Origin: Planctomycetaceae bacterium
Lineage (GTDB): Bacteria; Planctomycetota; Phycisphaerae; UBA1845; UTPLA1
DNA length: 48,826 bases
Reading direction: 5' to 3'
NCBI GenBank assembly: GCA_011525745.1
Contig: WYBU01000075.1
Coordinates: forward strand, 1 to 48,826
Shown here: positions 25,101 through 32,515 of the stretch, piece by piece
Layout of the letters: every line of letters begins with the position of its first letter
Position numbering within the stretch: position 1 is the stretch's first letter
Made by a program: the position numbers and the translations under genes
The notes under the pieces: generated by a model
What the model was told of the DNA's origin: nothing
Database searches by the model: none
The model's input: only the letters and a program-made list of their open reading frames with translations

Positions 25101-27355
25101 ACGCGCTCCTCCTTGTCGCCGTGGTCGATCACGTCGTAGATGACGGGAGACTTCATGTTGAGCGCGAGTTCCAGCAGCCACGTGCCGTTGGCCCGATTGG
25201 TGCCGTAGTCGGAGGTGGCGGCGACGGACTGCCTGGCGGCGTAGCCGGCGTCGAGGCTCCAAACGGCATCCTTTTCAAGATGCGCGACGGGCACGGCGTC
25301 CGGCGGAACATGGAACAATCCGGCCGCGAAGCTCTGTATGTCGCCGGCCGGTATCCACGGCGCGCCGAGACCCGCGTCGATATCGCCGGGCAGCACGTCT
25401 TCGGGCTGCACGCGCTGGAGCGCCTCGGTGTTGCGGGTGTATTCGCTGCCGGCCTTCTCGGCGACGGCCAGCTTGTGGCGGACGTTGCCGGAGAGATACT
25501 CATCGGCGGTTTTCCAGTGCTTCGATTCCGGGTCGTGATAAATCAGATCGCCCAGTTCGGTGACGACCTGCGATTCGGGCTTGCCGTACAGCTCGGCGAT
25601 GAACGGCAACTCCACCCTGCCCCGCTGGTTGAGCGAAACGAGCAGGCCTTCCTCGGCGCTGGCGACGCTCGTCACCGGCGGCGTCCGGCCGACCACGTCC
25701 CTGCTCATGATCGCGGCTTTGGCCGCCTTGCCGGTCACTTCGTCGCACTCCTCCAGCGACATCACCAGCATGGCGTCGGGGTCCTCGATGAACTTGACGA
25801 GATTGGGCCGGCGGCGGATGACGCTGCCGTCGCGGGTTTCGCTGAAGCTGGTCTTGTTGATCGGGCCGTAGGTCCGCGCGAAGCGGTCATACACGCGGTT
25901 CAGTTCGCGCCGCGCTTCCTCGCGGTGCGCGGCCGGCCAGCCCTCGTTCTGCGATTGCAGTACGCGGCGGGCGCTGTCGCGCAGGCCGATCAGCGCCGCG
26001 AGCCTCCTGCCGGTGAGTGTGCCATTGGCCTTCAGCGCCGTTCCGCCGTAGACGACGGGCACGGATTGGCCGTTCACGAGTTGATGGATCGCCTGGTCGC
26101 CTGCGACGAAGAAACTGCCCTCGCCCACGTGCTTTTCTTGCGGCGGCGGCGTGAATCCGCCTTCGCCAAGGCTCCGGCGTGACGAGTGCCCTGGTTCCGG
26201 CGTCGCCGGGATCGGCGCGAATTCCGGTAATCGCTGAATGGCGTCGTTGAGCTTCGCGGCGAGGTCGCCGCTGCCGCGGACGCTGTACCCCTCGCCCCCG
26301 TAAAGCGTGTCCTGGCGGCTCCACTCGCCCAGCACCATTTCCGGGTGATTCAGGAAGTAGCGGTTGATCGGAATTTCGACGCCGTCGATGGCCAGCGGCG
26401 CAACGCCGATCCATTCGGGGTCGGCGTGATGCTCCGCCTCGCCGGGGGCGCGCTTGCGCAGGAACAGGATGTCGGTGACGACGGCGGTGCCTTCGCGCTT
26501 GAAGGCGTCGGACGGCAGGCGGATGGCGCCGACGAAGTCGGCCTTCGAGGCGAGGTATTCGCGGATGGCGGCATTCTGCTTGTCGAGCGTGAAGTGCGAC
26601 GTGACCATCGCCATGATGCCGCCGGGCTTCATGGCATCCACCGACTTGGCGAGGAAGTAGTCATGTAGTGCCAACCGCCTGCCGTCGTAATCGAGCTTGA
26701 TGTCGGCGAAGGGCACATTGCCGACCACGGCGTCGATGCGATCCTCGGGCAGCTTCGTATCGCGGAAGTTCTCGATGCGGATGTCGTGCTCGGGATGAAG
26801 CGCCCGTGCGATGCGGCCGGAAATGGAATCCAATTCGACGCCGATGAAGCGATGGCGGCCGCCGCCCTGGCTCATGAAGTTGCCGGTGCCGCAGCCCGGC
26901 TCCAGGATCAGCGCATGGTCGGGAACGCCGAGCCGGGCGATGGCGTCATGGATGGCGCCGATGACGGTGGGAGACGTGTAGAAGGCGTTGAAGGTCGTGC
27001 GCCTGGCGCTGTCGTATTCCTGCCGCGATAGCAGTGATTGCAGCTCGTCGCCCAATACCTGCCAGCCGGCGTCCTTGTAGCGCCGCGTCACCGGATCGGG
27101 GAAAATCTTCAGCGCCACGGAGCCGAAGCCGGGAAACCGCGCGAGCGTGTGCTTCTCTTCCGGCGTCGCCGGACGCCGCTCATCCTCGATGCGCTTCAGC
27201 GCGCGGATGGCGGCGATGATGTCGCGGGCCTTCTCCTTCTCGCCGCCGGCGAACCGGACGACCGGTGCCGGCGCCGTGTCATCGCGCGCTTCCTGGTCGT
27301 CGTCTTGCGTTGCGTGCGGCGCAGCCGGTTGCGTGAGCGGAGGTGGCGCCGGCAT
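22151..27355 (-). CDS. Giant N6-methyltransferase/SNF2-type helicase fusion of mobile elements
   Basis: About 1734 residues if begun at the ATG at 27355; the open frame extends to 27883 but there it is the shadow of the small gene at 27436-27753. The methyltransferase part shows LEPGCGTGNF (around 151-160) and NVPF (213-216), where N-P-P-F/Y is expected. The helicase shows GAGKT near residue 840, FIDEAH near 1005 and QREGRILRQG near 1340. A coiled C-terminus follows. Such fusions are common on plasmids, conjugative elements and phages (DarB-like) and are thought to protect incoming DNA. An Arg/Gly/Pro-rich insertion at 26125-26200 lies between the two parts. Confidence 0.85.
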   Translation of the reverse strand: MPAPPPLTQPAAPHATQDDDQEARDDTAPAPVVRFAGGEKEKARDIIAAIRALKRIEDERRPATPEEKHTLARFPGFGSVALKIFPDPVTRRYKDAGWQVLGDELQSLLSRQEYDSARRTTFNAFYTSPTVIGAIHDAIARLGVPDHALILEPGCGTGNFMSQGGGRHRFIGVELDSISGRIARALHPEHDIRIENFRDTKLPEDRIDAVVGNVPFADIKLDYDGRRLALHDYFLAKSVDAMKPGGIMAMVTSHFTLDKQNAAIREYLASKADFVGAIRLPSDAFKREGTAVVTDILFLRKRAPGEAEHHADPEWIGVAPLAIDGVEIPINRYFLNHPEMVLGEWSRQDTLYGGEGYSVRGSGDLAAKLNDAIQRLPEFAPIPATPEPGHSSRRSLGEGGFTPPPQEKHVGEGSFFVAGDQAIHQLVNGQSVPVVYGGTALKANGTLTGRRLAALIGLRDSARRVLQSQNEGWPAAHREEARRELNRVYDRFARTYGPINKTSFSETRDGSVIRRRPNLVKFIEDPDAMLVMSLEECDEVTGKAAKAAIMSRDVVGRTPPVTSVASAEEGLLVSLNQRGRVELPFIAELYGKPESQVVTELGDLIYHDPESKHWKTADEYLSGNVRHKLAVAEKAGSEYTRNTEALQRVQPEDVLPGDIDAGLGAPWIPAGDIQSFAAGLFHVPPDAVPVAHLEKDAVWSLDAGYAARQSVAATSDYGTNRANGTWLLELALNMKSPVIYDVIDHGDKEERVVNQEETMAAREKQKLIKERFRAWVFTDPERTERLVRVYNDTYNNLRPRLFDGSHLDFPGMNQTIKLRPHQTAAVWRGMSSGNTLLAHCVGAGKTFTMAATGMKMKQAGLIKKPMYVVPNHLLEQFAREFMQLYPNAKLLVATKEDLARDRRKLLTAKIASGDWDGILVTHSSFERIGMSRDYQEKFLLEQIAEYDELLREHAGAKGSNRNLIKQIEKQKAARVERLKDLLAEEKKDDGLVFDELGVDHVFIDEAHYFKNLETPTKMDRVAGIQTGSSERAFDVYMKASYLGEQHPGHGVTFATGTPVSNTMVEMYTMQRFLDPAGLKSRGLEHFDAWAATFGEVIDTMEISPDGASLRPRSRFAKFTNLPELQQMFRAFSDVQTAGMLNLPTPKLETGKAIVVACPMSAEQHALQDELVERYERLRREKVDPREDNALNITTDGRKLALDARMLSASSTDFPGSKVNRLVENVHDIWQRTAATRGTQMIFCDMGVHATPWGYSAYDDVTEKLVAAGIPREQIAAIGEADSDAKKQALFEKVRNGSIRVLIGSTQKMGTGTNVQQRLVALHHLDAPWKPAEVEQREGRILRQGNTNEEVAVYRYVTEGSFDAYMWQALETKARFIGQVITGDNAARRAEDVGGQELSYAEVKAIASGNPAVLTLAEADAELQRLALLKKNHVDEQYVARRNVRDLPEKIARLNKRLSNLAADQSTAAAHARDPVTFGGREYMKDEAVAVLGAQIDRLPREVRQEQRVALGVYRGLRFGLVLYRDFPPDVYVEGATMRYDRLIRGSHGPRAVLNAAERLCSAYGNEIAGVKQDLSIAESQLRDYQARIGKPFVHEAYQTELTQLRDRLKASLAGLASHTNGGDSPDPQAEPPLSTAELAERIKALKAAHTIDAAPERTTIRRLDAEEPVTARIRRRASDSETVHEIPAMPHPFVPTVQQSVDRAMGDGARSGGEMTFRQLVARDHQRVPVHGGP

Positions 27356-27435
27356 GCCCTCGCCGGATTCTTCCGTCCCTGCGCCGGGTATCGGCTCGGC
27401 CGGGAGGTCCCACAGCGTCGGACCGCGCGACCAGG

Positions 27436-27753
27436 TCAGGCGTGCGACGTGAGACTTCGGGCGAATGCCATCGCGGCGTCCGGCGAGAGCGTCCCCTGCC
27501 CGTCCGGCGGAAACGCGGCCTGCAAACGATGCTCCATTTCCGTGACCGCGATCTCCATCGCCGCGCTCGCGATCTGACCCGAGTCGATGCCGGGCTGCAT
27601 CGCGGCGAGCTGCTCCTTCGCCGCCTCGTGGCGCGTCTTCAGCGCCGTCGCCAGCGATTCCATCACCGGCAACAGCATCCGTCCGCGGCGCAGCGTCTCG
27701 TGCAGCGCCGGGTTCGCGTTCAGCAGTTCGAGCATGATCGTCTTGTAGGGCAT
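27436..27753 (-). CDS. Small uncharacterised helical protein
   Basis: 105 residues from the ATG at 27753, preceded by GGAG 8-9 bases upstream. The sequence (N-terminal MPYKTIMLELLNANPALHET, then a long charged helix) is mostly helical and has no recognised motif. It lies just upstream of, and co-directional with, the methyltransferase-helicase gene, in a frame that explains why that larger frame looks low in complexity here. Similar short genes often accompany these fusions on mobile elements. Function unknown. Confidence 0.65.
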   Translation of the reverse strand: MPYKTIMLELLNANPALHETLRRGRMLLPVMESLATALKTRHEAAKEQLAAMQPGIDSGQIASAAMEIAVTEMEHRLQAAFPPDGQGTLSPDAAMAFARSLTSHA

Positions 27754-28109
27754 TGTGGACTCCTTCGTGGTTCGGCGGCGGCTCGTCAAGTGCGACGGCT
27801 GAGTCGCCGCCGTCGAGCGGGAACAAGAACAGGTTGGGCGGCTGCGGGCGCGGTCTCCTCCTCATGGTCAGAACATCGCGCATGGGGCGAGGCTGCAGCC
27901 GTCTGGTCCATTGGAAAATCGCGGGCCGACGTGGGCAACGGCGGCGGCGAGTGATGCGATTTCAGAAAGAAATCCAACGGGGTGGATGAAAGCGGCGGAT
28001 ACTCGGGCGGACATAAGGCGGGAATTGATTGGTGACGGAGGCTGATACCAGACACGAAAGGAATATTCAATCGGAAATTGCAGCGACGATGAAACAAGAC
28101 GGTTCCGGC
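27754..28109 (-). other. Intergenic stretch without a confident gene
   Basis: Between the small helical protein and the first Cro-type regulator. Several frames stay open, but none has both a ribosome site and protein-like composition. A minus-strand peptide beginning near 27865 (MRRRPRPQPPNLFLFPLDGG) reads plausibly for about 40 residues before running into the next gene's shadow. It may contain the promoter of the 27753 gene. Confidence 0.4.
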
Positions 28110-28343
28110 TCAGCCGATCCGGCGGATCGCCTCGCCAGGGTCCGTGCCGCAGGCCCGGCACCACGCAGCGAATTCCACCGGGTCGATCCGGCGGTCGCCG
28201 ATCTCGGACCGGTGCACCATCGTGTTGTGGATTTTGAGCTTGCGGGCGAGGTCCCGCTGCGTCAGCCCGGCTTCCGTCCGCATCGCGCGGAGCATGTCGC
28301 AGAGTCTCTTGTAAGCGGGCTTGTGCTGGGGCCTTGCTGCCAT
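28110..28343 (-). CDS. Small Cro/XRE-type regulator A
   Basis: 77 residues, almost entirely a helix-turn-helix: LCDMLRAMRTEAGLTQRDLA, then KIHNTMVHRSEIGDRRIDP. The end, RIDPVEFAAWCRACGTDPGEAI, closely parallels that of the gene 80 bp upstream, so the two are paralogues. A perfect 9-bp-arm palindrome lies 29-49 bp upstream of the start and could be its own operator. The regulated genes are unknown; the methyltransferase-helicase unit lies downstream in the same direction. Confidence 0.75.
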   Translation of the reverse strand: MAARPQHKPAYKRLCDMLRAMRTEAGLTQRDLARKLKIHNTMVHRSEIGDRRIDPVEFAAWCRACGTDPGEAIRRIG

Positions 28344-28371
28344 ATCAGCAGCAGGTTAAACTCCGTCAGGT

Positions 28372-28392
28372 CTGCTGCTAGTTTAGCAGCAG
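28372..28392. promoter_or_regulatory. Perfect palindrome between the two Cro-type genes
   Basis: Arms CTGCTGCTA (28372-28380) and TAGCAGCAG (28384-28392) flank a 3-base centre. A related half site, CAGCAGCAGGTTAAAC, lies at about 28347-28362 next to the start of regulator A. No T-run follows in either direction, so an operator is more likely than a terminator. Confidence 0.6.
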
Positions 28393-28423
28393 GCGGTAGG
28401 CCCCTTCCCCTGCCCTTGGTGCC

Positions 28424-28723
28424 TCAGCGGCGGCGCAGGGGCTTGATGACCGCAAGGGGATCGTCGAATTCCAGAGCCTCGCACCAGTCGAGGAACTCGA
28501 TGGGGTCGAGGCGGCGCTGCCCGGTCAAGGACTTGTGAACGGTGGTGCGGGGCCGCTTGAGCCGCTTGGCCAGCGCCCGCACGGACAGGCCCAGCTCGTC
28601 GGCCCGCTCCTGAAGCAGCCTGGCCAGGCCCTGGTACTCCGATCGCTGGAGCGGTTGCTTCGGCGGAAGCGCCCTTGAATTTCGGCGGCTGGTCTTTGGC
28701 ACGCCGTAGGGAATACGGTACAC
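28424..28723 (-). CDS. Small Cro/XRE-type regulator B
   Basis: 99 residues. A basic N-terminal tail is followed by a helix-turn-helix (LARLLQERADELGLSVRALA, KRPRTTVHKSLTGQRRLDP) and the same LDPxEFxxWCxA ending as regulator A. The start overlaps the promoter of the divergent secreted-protein gene, so it may repress that gene or itself. A later internal start is possible because the first 30 residues are not typical of the fold. Confidence 0.72.
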   Translation of the reverse strand: MYRIPYGVPKTSRRNSRALPPKQPLQRSEYQGLARLLQERADELGLSVRALAKRLKRPRTTVHKSLTGQRRLDPIEFLDWCEALEFDDPLAVIKPLRRR

Positions 28724-28724
28724 T
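28696..28724 (+). promoter_or_regulatory. Probable promoter of the secreted cargo protein
   Basis: TTGGCA (28696-28701) and TACACT (28719-28724) are separated by 17 bp, 44 bp before the ATG at 28768. It overlaps the 5' end of the divergent regulator B gene. GTCCC/GGGAC half sites flank the expected transcript start at about 28730-28746. Confidence 0.45.
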
Positions 28725-28767
28725 GTGGTGTCCCCAAAACAGGGACGATGTGGTCGAAAGGAACACC

Positions 28768-30384
28768 ATGAACAAAGCGAGGTTTGCGATGCGATTGCGT
28801 GGCTTTGGTGCGACCATCGTTTGTGGAATGCTCGCCTGGACTGGGAACGCGAGAGCCCAACTGGTTGAACATCATTTCGATGCGGACGGACAGGGCTGGA
28901 CGGTTGTCACCATCGCGGGGAACTTCTGCCTGACGCCGCCGGCCAGTCCACCGGCGGCGCCGCCGGCGTCCATCGTGTTCGAGCCGGACACCGGCTGGCC
29001 CGGGGGCTGCCTGCGGCATGATCCGCCGAGCGAGAACCGCAACTCGTTCTGGAAGGCTCCGGCGGACTTCCTGGGCGACAAGTCGGCGGCGTATGGCGGC
29101 GTGCTTAGCTTCGACATGAAGCAAAACCCCGCCGCCGGCGCATCGCCCTGGCTGATCCTCGAAGGCGGCGGCATCACGCTCTTTCAACCGTCCTTGACGG
29201 ACGCCGTGTCTGAACTCCCCAACAACACCTGGAAGCGATTTCGCGCCGTCCTTGGCCCGGACGCCGGGTGGCGCGTCGGCACCTGCGACGGGGCCTTCGC
29301 CACGGCAACGCAGATTCAGCAAGTCCTGAGTAACGTGACCCGCCTTCTCATCCGCGCCGAGTACGTCAGCGGCGCGGAGATCAACCGGCTGGACAATGTG
29401 GTGCTTTCCGCGTTCGGCACGGCGAGCAGCACATTTGACGCGGACGCCGAGGATTGGTGGTTCGTCCGGGACGCGGAATATCCGTCCTGGGATGCAACGG
29501 GCGGCGTGCCGGATGGATGCCTGTTGGAAGTGGATGCGGTGGAAGGGCTGGGCTATCGAATCCTCGCGCCGGCGAAATTCCTCGGGAATCGTACCGACAC
29601 CCTCGGCACGACGCTCGAATTTGATCTCAAGGCGAGTCCGGGCTTGTCGGACCCCCAGACGTTCCTGGACGGTCTAGGCTTCGTGACGCTCGGCGGCGGG
29701 GGCATCCGGCTGGTCTTCGAGCAAAAGACGCTGCCGATCGCGGGCAACGTCTGGCGGCATCACGCGATCCCGCTGGTGCCGTGCCCGGCGTGGACGCGCG
29801 CCCCGGACAATGAACCTGCAACGCAGGCGGATTTCGACGCGGTCATGGCGGCGCTGTCTTCGTTCACCATCCGCGGCGAGTTCCGAAACGGCGGCGAATC
29901 GGAGCGGCTCGACAATGTGATCCTGGGTACGTGTTCGCCGTCGGCGGCGGCGTTCGCGCCGGCCGAGTTGCTCTGTTCCGGCGACGATGCCACGCTCTCG
30001 CTGGCCGTAGCCGGTTCCGGACCGTTCACGTACCAATGGCAGTTCAACGCGTCGCCGATCAATCCGGCGGATAATCCGAGCGCCGTCACGCCGACGCTTT
30101 CCTTGTCAGGCGTCTCACCGCTTTCGGCCGGTTCTTACGACTGCATGGTGACCGGCGCATGCGGAAGCGTCACCAGCAGCCCGGTCACGCTTTCGGTATG
30201 GGAGACCGGATCGGGCGACGGCGACGGAAATGGAGTTACCGACGGCGCGGATATCCAGGGGTTCGTGAACGCGATGCTCAATGGCTCGGCACCGCCCGAA
30301 CGCTGTGCCTATGACATGGATGGCAATGGTGCGGTGGAACCGGCGGACGCCGAGTTGTTCATCATGATACTCCTTGCCTCATGA
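28768..30384 (+). CDS. Secreted laminin-B-like / Ig-like / dockerin-like protein
   Basis: 538 residues from the ATG at 28768, preceded by AAAGGAA. Residues 1-30 form a signal peptide ending ARA. Two related beta-sandwich units follow (about 31-215 and 215-390), each with FDADxxxW, FLG(D/N)(K/R), a LxFDxK strand and ending RLDNVVL or RLDNVIL; these look like laminin B / carbohydrate-binding modules. Then comes an Ig-like domain (YQWQFN, SAGSYDCMVTGACGS) and a C-terminal pair of calcium-loop motifs (DGDGNGVTDGADI, DMDGNGAVEPAD) like a dockerin. This architecture is typical of planctomycete exported proteins. It stands alone on the element and looks like cargo. Confidence 0.82.
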   Translation: MNKARFAMRLRGFGATIVCGMLAWTGNARAQLVEHHFDADGQGWTVVTIAGNFCLTPPASPPAAPPASIVFEPDTGWPGGCLRHDPPSENRNSFWKAPADFLGDKSAAYGGVLSFDMKQNPAAGASPWLILEGGGITLFQPSLTDAVSELPNNTWKRFRAVLGPDAGWRVGTCDGAFATATQIQQVLSNVTRLLIRAEYVSGAEINRLDNVVLSAFGTASSTFDADAEDWWFVRDAEYPSWDATGGVPDGCLLEVDAVEGLGYRILAPAKFLGNRTDTLGTTLEFDLKASPGLSDPQTFLDGLGFVTLGGGGIRLVFEQKTLPIAGNVWRHHAIPLVPCPAWTRAPDNEPATQADFDAVMAALSSFTIRGEFRNGGESERLDNVILGTCSPSAAAFAPAELLCSGDDATLSLAVAGSGPFTYQWQFNASPINPADNPSAVTPTLSLSGVSPLSAGSYDCMVTGACGSVTSSPVTLSVWETGSGDGDGNGVTDGADIQGFVNAMLNGSAPPERCAYDMDGNGAVEPADAELFIMILLAS

Positions 30385-30571
30385 TTCTGCCGGTCGTGGG
30401 CAATAGCCGGGCTTGCTTGGACCTCTTGATGCCCTGTGGGCGGCGTTGATGGTCCTACGAGAAGAATTACCAGAACACCCGGTTCCTCGTCTGTACGAGC
30501 TTCCTAATGCGGGCTGCACTGCCCTCTTCTCTTGAATGCCTTTTTTGTCCGTGCCACAACTCGAAGCCACT

Positions 30572-30613
30572 GCGATGTGGTACATCGCGCATCTACCATC
30601 TGGTGGTAGATGC
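30572..30613. repeat. Two adjoining perfect inverted repeats
   Basis: GCGATGT/ACATCGC with a 3-base centre (30572-30588) is followed with no gap by GCATCTACCA/TGGTAGATGC with a 5-base centre (30589-30613). Such paired hairpins occur in plasmid origins, copy-control regions or transfer origins; a bidirectional terminator is less likely because no T-run follows. Confidence 0.7.
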
Positions 30614-30759
30614 CTTGTCGTCGTGGTGTTCTTGAAAGCGCATTTCGAAGGTGCGACGCCGTCGCTTGCGTGGTTGGACCGCGCGCCGGCGTCGCGAAGG
30701 GTGCATGTCTAAGTATAAGAAAGAGGCGTGGGCGCAACCGGTTGATTTTGCTCAATCCA

Positions 30760-30821
30760 AACCGTCACGAATTGACGGTTGGCCGTCACGATGCGACGGG
30801 CAACCGTCAGAAAGCACTTGC
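30760..30821 (+). repeat. Three iteron-like direct repeats with 21-bp period
   Basis: CCGTCA recurs at 30762, 30783 and 30804, exactly 21 bp apart. The first unit is itself a perfect palindrome (AACCGTCA/TGACGGTT around CGAAT); the second is a partial match (CCGTC/GACGG); the third is a half. They end about 60 bp before the initiator-like start at 30881, where an iteron-binding replication protein would act. Confidence 0.72.
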
Positions 30822-30880
30822 GCGGCTGTCGTTTGTCTGCCAATGTGCTGTCTGTCTAGTGACAAATTCGGAGTCGGAAA

Positions 30881-31528
30881 ATGACGGATGTGCGACAGGC
30901 TGTGCCCCTTACTGAGAATCAAGTGACCACCAAGCGTGGATTCCCCGTTTATCGAACCAATCCGAGCGTGCCCGTGGCCAATGGTCTGGCCACACGAACC
31001 AAGCGGTTCCAGGTGCCCGGCGGCAAGGGCGCGGTCATCGTGGACAACACCAGCGGCGAGATCAAGGGCATCGGCGGCATGGGCTTCTGGTGGGAGGAGG
31101 AAGTGGACTCCAGCCGCTTCGTCAAGCTCTTCCTCGACGGCATCAAGCAGGCCGCCGGCCTGTCGAAGACCGGAATGCAGGTCTTCGAGCTCGTCTATAA
31201 CGAGATGCGGGCGAACCCCGGCTCCGACGAGATCAAGCTCAACCAGTATCTGGCCCGCGATCACGGGATCAGCGACCGCACGTACCAGCGCGGCGTGCGC
31301 GAACTCCTCGAAAAGGAATTCCTCTACCGCAGCCCGTCGGACGGCGTGTTCTTTGTCAACATCCGCTTCATGTTCAATGGCGACCGGCTCGCCTTCGTGC
31401 GCACGTACCACCTCAAGGGCTCGGTCCGGCAGCAGGAGCTGCAACTGGGCGATGTCCCTGCCCTCCCCTCGCCTGTTCCGCAGGAATCCGAAACGGTCGT
31501 CGAGTTCCCAGGCGATCAGGACAAGTAA
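30881..31528 (+). CDS. Putative plasmid replication initiator (RepL-like winged helix)
   Basis: 215 residues, ATG preceded by GGAG. A Gly-rich strand region (residues 35-75) leads into a helical/winged-helix domain: MQVFELVYNEM, IKLNQYLARDHGISDRTYQR, LLEKEFLYRSPSDGVFFVN, then FMFNGDRLAFVRTYH. The last section strongly recalls RepL/RepA-type initiators, which end with an F-F-N-G-D-R-x-A-F-V motif. It sits next to iteron-like repeats and convergent to a ParA module, as expected for replication. The exact Rep family cannot be fixed by eye; a phage replication or regulatory protein is the alternative. Confidence 0.62.
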   Translation: MTDVRQAVPLTENQVTTKRGFPVYRTNPSVPVANGLATRTKRFQVPGGKGAVIVDNTSGEIKGIGGMGFWWEEEVDSSRFVKLFLDGIKQAAGLSKTGMQVFELVYNEMRANPGSDEIKLNQYLARDHGISDRTYQRGVRELLEKEFLYRSPSDGVFFVNIRFMFNGDRLAFVRTYHLKGSVRQQELQLGDVPALPSPVPQESETVVEFPGDQDK

Positions 31529-31824
31529 CCGTTCGAGCGCAGCCACGGCTCGATGGCCTGCTCCAGTATGTCCTGCAACGTGTTCGGCTCAATCCCTTTC
31601 AACTGGCGCTCCAGCGACGCGCGCTTCAGCGCGGCGGCGTAATCGGCTCGGATACGGGTGCTGATCGGCGCGCGGTTGACCGCGGGCGCCGCCTTGTCCG
31701 GCGGCGGCACCAATGTCGGGCCGGCGGTTGGCGTCTTGCCAGCGTGAATGAACTCGCGGGCTACCGCCGGATCCACGGCTGGCGTGGCTTTCAGTCCCTC
31801 GGTGAGCGAACGGCGTTCGGCCAT
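31516..31824 (-). CDS. Small DNA-binding partner of ParA (probable partition protein)
   Basis: 102 residues with GGGAGGGGAG before the ATG. The N-terminal half is Pro/Ala-rich and probably flexible; the C-terminal half (PISTRIRADYAAALKRASLE, then LQDILEQAIEPWL) resembles a ribbon-helix-helix, as in ParG-type centromere-binding proteins. It follows parA by 10 bp in the same direction, the usual order of ParA and its small partner. Its end overlaps the convergent initiator gene by 13 bp. Confidence 0.62.
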   Translation of the reverse strand: MAERRSLTEGLKATPAVDPAVAREFIHAGKTPTAGPTLVPPPDKAAPAVNRAPISTRIRADYAAALKRASLERQLKGIEPNTLQDILEQAIEPWLRSNGYLS

Positions 31825-31834
31825 CTCCCCTCCC

Positions 31835-32515
31835 TTACGATGCGATCGGCTCGCGCAGCGGCGCGGCGTGCTTCATCGGTTTCGCCACGGCCTCCGGCAT
31901 CAGCTCGCGGAAGAGCCGGTCCACCTCGACGGCGGCTTCGCGGGCACGCGAGCCCATGTTCCATACCAGTGTCGCCTGTCCCGGCGCGTCGGCGTAAATC
32001 TGGCGGAGCGTCATGGAGGTCTGCGCAATCGGAAGTTTCAGGAGCGCCGCAGCCTCGCGCATGTCCTGGGTCAGCCGATAGTTTTTCCCCACCATGCTCA
32101 GGACGATTTTGGCCTTGGGCGTTCCCGAGCGGATTTTCTGCGCCTGGCGAAGCACCTTCGTCGCGGCGTCCAGCGCACGAATCTCCAAACCGGAGGCCTT
32201 GCACGGCACGATGGCGGTGTCGGCCACAAGCAGGAGCGCTCTGCTCGTCTCGGCGAGGCTGCCCGGCCCGTCGGCCACGACGTAATCCGTCTCCTGGGCC
32301 AGAAGCGGGAGCTCGTTGATGATGTCGTCCGGGTCGCGAAGGCACAGCGCCTTAACCTGCGGCGCTGCCTCGCGAATCCACTGCGACGAGGATTGCTGCG
32401 TATCGCAGTCGGCGAGCGTGACGCGGTGGCCCTGCCTGTCGAGCCACGCGGCCAGATGGACGGCAAGCGTCGATTTGCCTACCCCGCCCTTGGAATTCGC
32501 CACGGCGATAATCAT
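31835..32515 (-). CDS. parA: ParA-family partition ATPase
   Basis: 226 residues. The deviant Walker motif KGGVGKST is at 9-16, with DCDTQQSS and DGPGS as the further nucleotide-contact motifs, matching the short type Ib ParA proteins of plasmids. It moves DNA by ATP-dependent patterning on the nucleoid together with a centromere-binding partner, here the gene just downstream. The region upstream holds the likely centromere and operators. Its presence means the element is, or was, maintained as a replicating molecule. Confidence 0.92.
   Translation of the reverse strand: MIIAVANSKGGVGKSTLAVHLAAWLDRQGHRVTLADCDTQQSSSQWIREAAPQVKALCLRDPDDIINELPLLAQETDYVVADGPGSLAETSRALLLVADTAIVPCKASGLEIRALDAATKVLRQAQKIRSGTPKAKIVLSMVGKNYRLTQDMREAAALLKLPIAQTSMTLRQIYADAPGQATLVWNMGSRAREAAVEVDRLFRELMPEAVAKPMKHAAPLREPIAS

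Larger units (their letters stand above)
30385..30880. other. Putative replication origin region
   Basis: A 496-bp gap directly upstream of the initiator-like gene. It contains two abutting perfect hairpins (30572-30613) and three 21-bp-spaced iteron-like repeats (30760-30821). Short open frames here lack ribosome sites. The combination is the usual layout of an iteron-controlled plasmid origin. Confidence 0.6.

Noticed and set aside
23060..26182. Long rightward frames opposite the giant fusion, and similar ones at 5865-6869, 15007-16080 and 39604-41277
   Set aside because: They mirror well-supported genes, have Arg/Leu/Val/Asp-rich antisense composition and no ribosome sites or motifs.
27356..27883. 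N-terminal 176 residues of the open frame of the giant fusion
   Set aside because: Low-complexity Ala/Arg/Gly/Asp text caused by the overlapping 105-residue gene with its own ribosome site.
28372..28392. Terminator after regulator B
   Set aside because: The palindrome has no following T-run on the minus strand and lies next to the start of regulator A, which favours an operator.
30752..31546. 264-residue leftward frame opposite the initiator gene
   Set aside because: Antisense shadow; it also crosses the iteron-like repeats.
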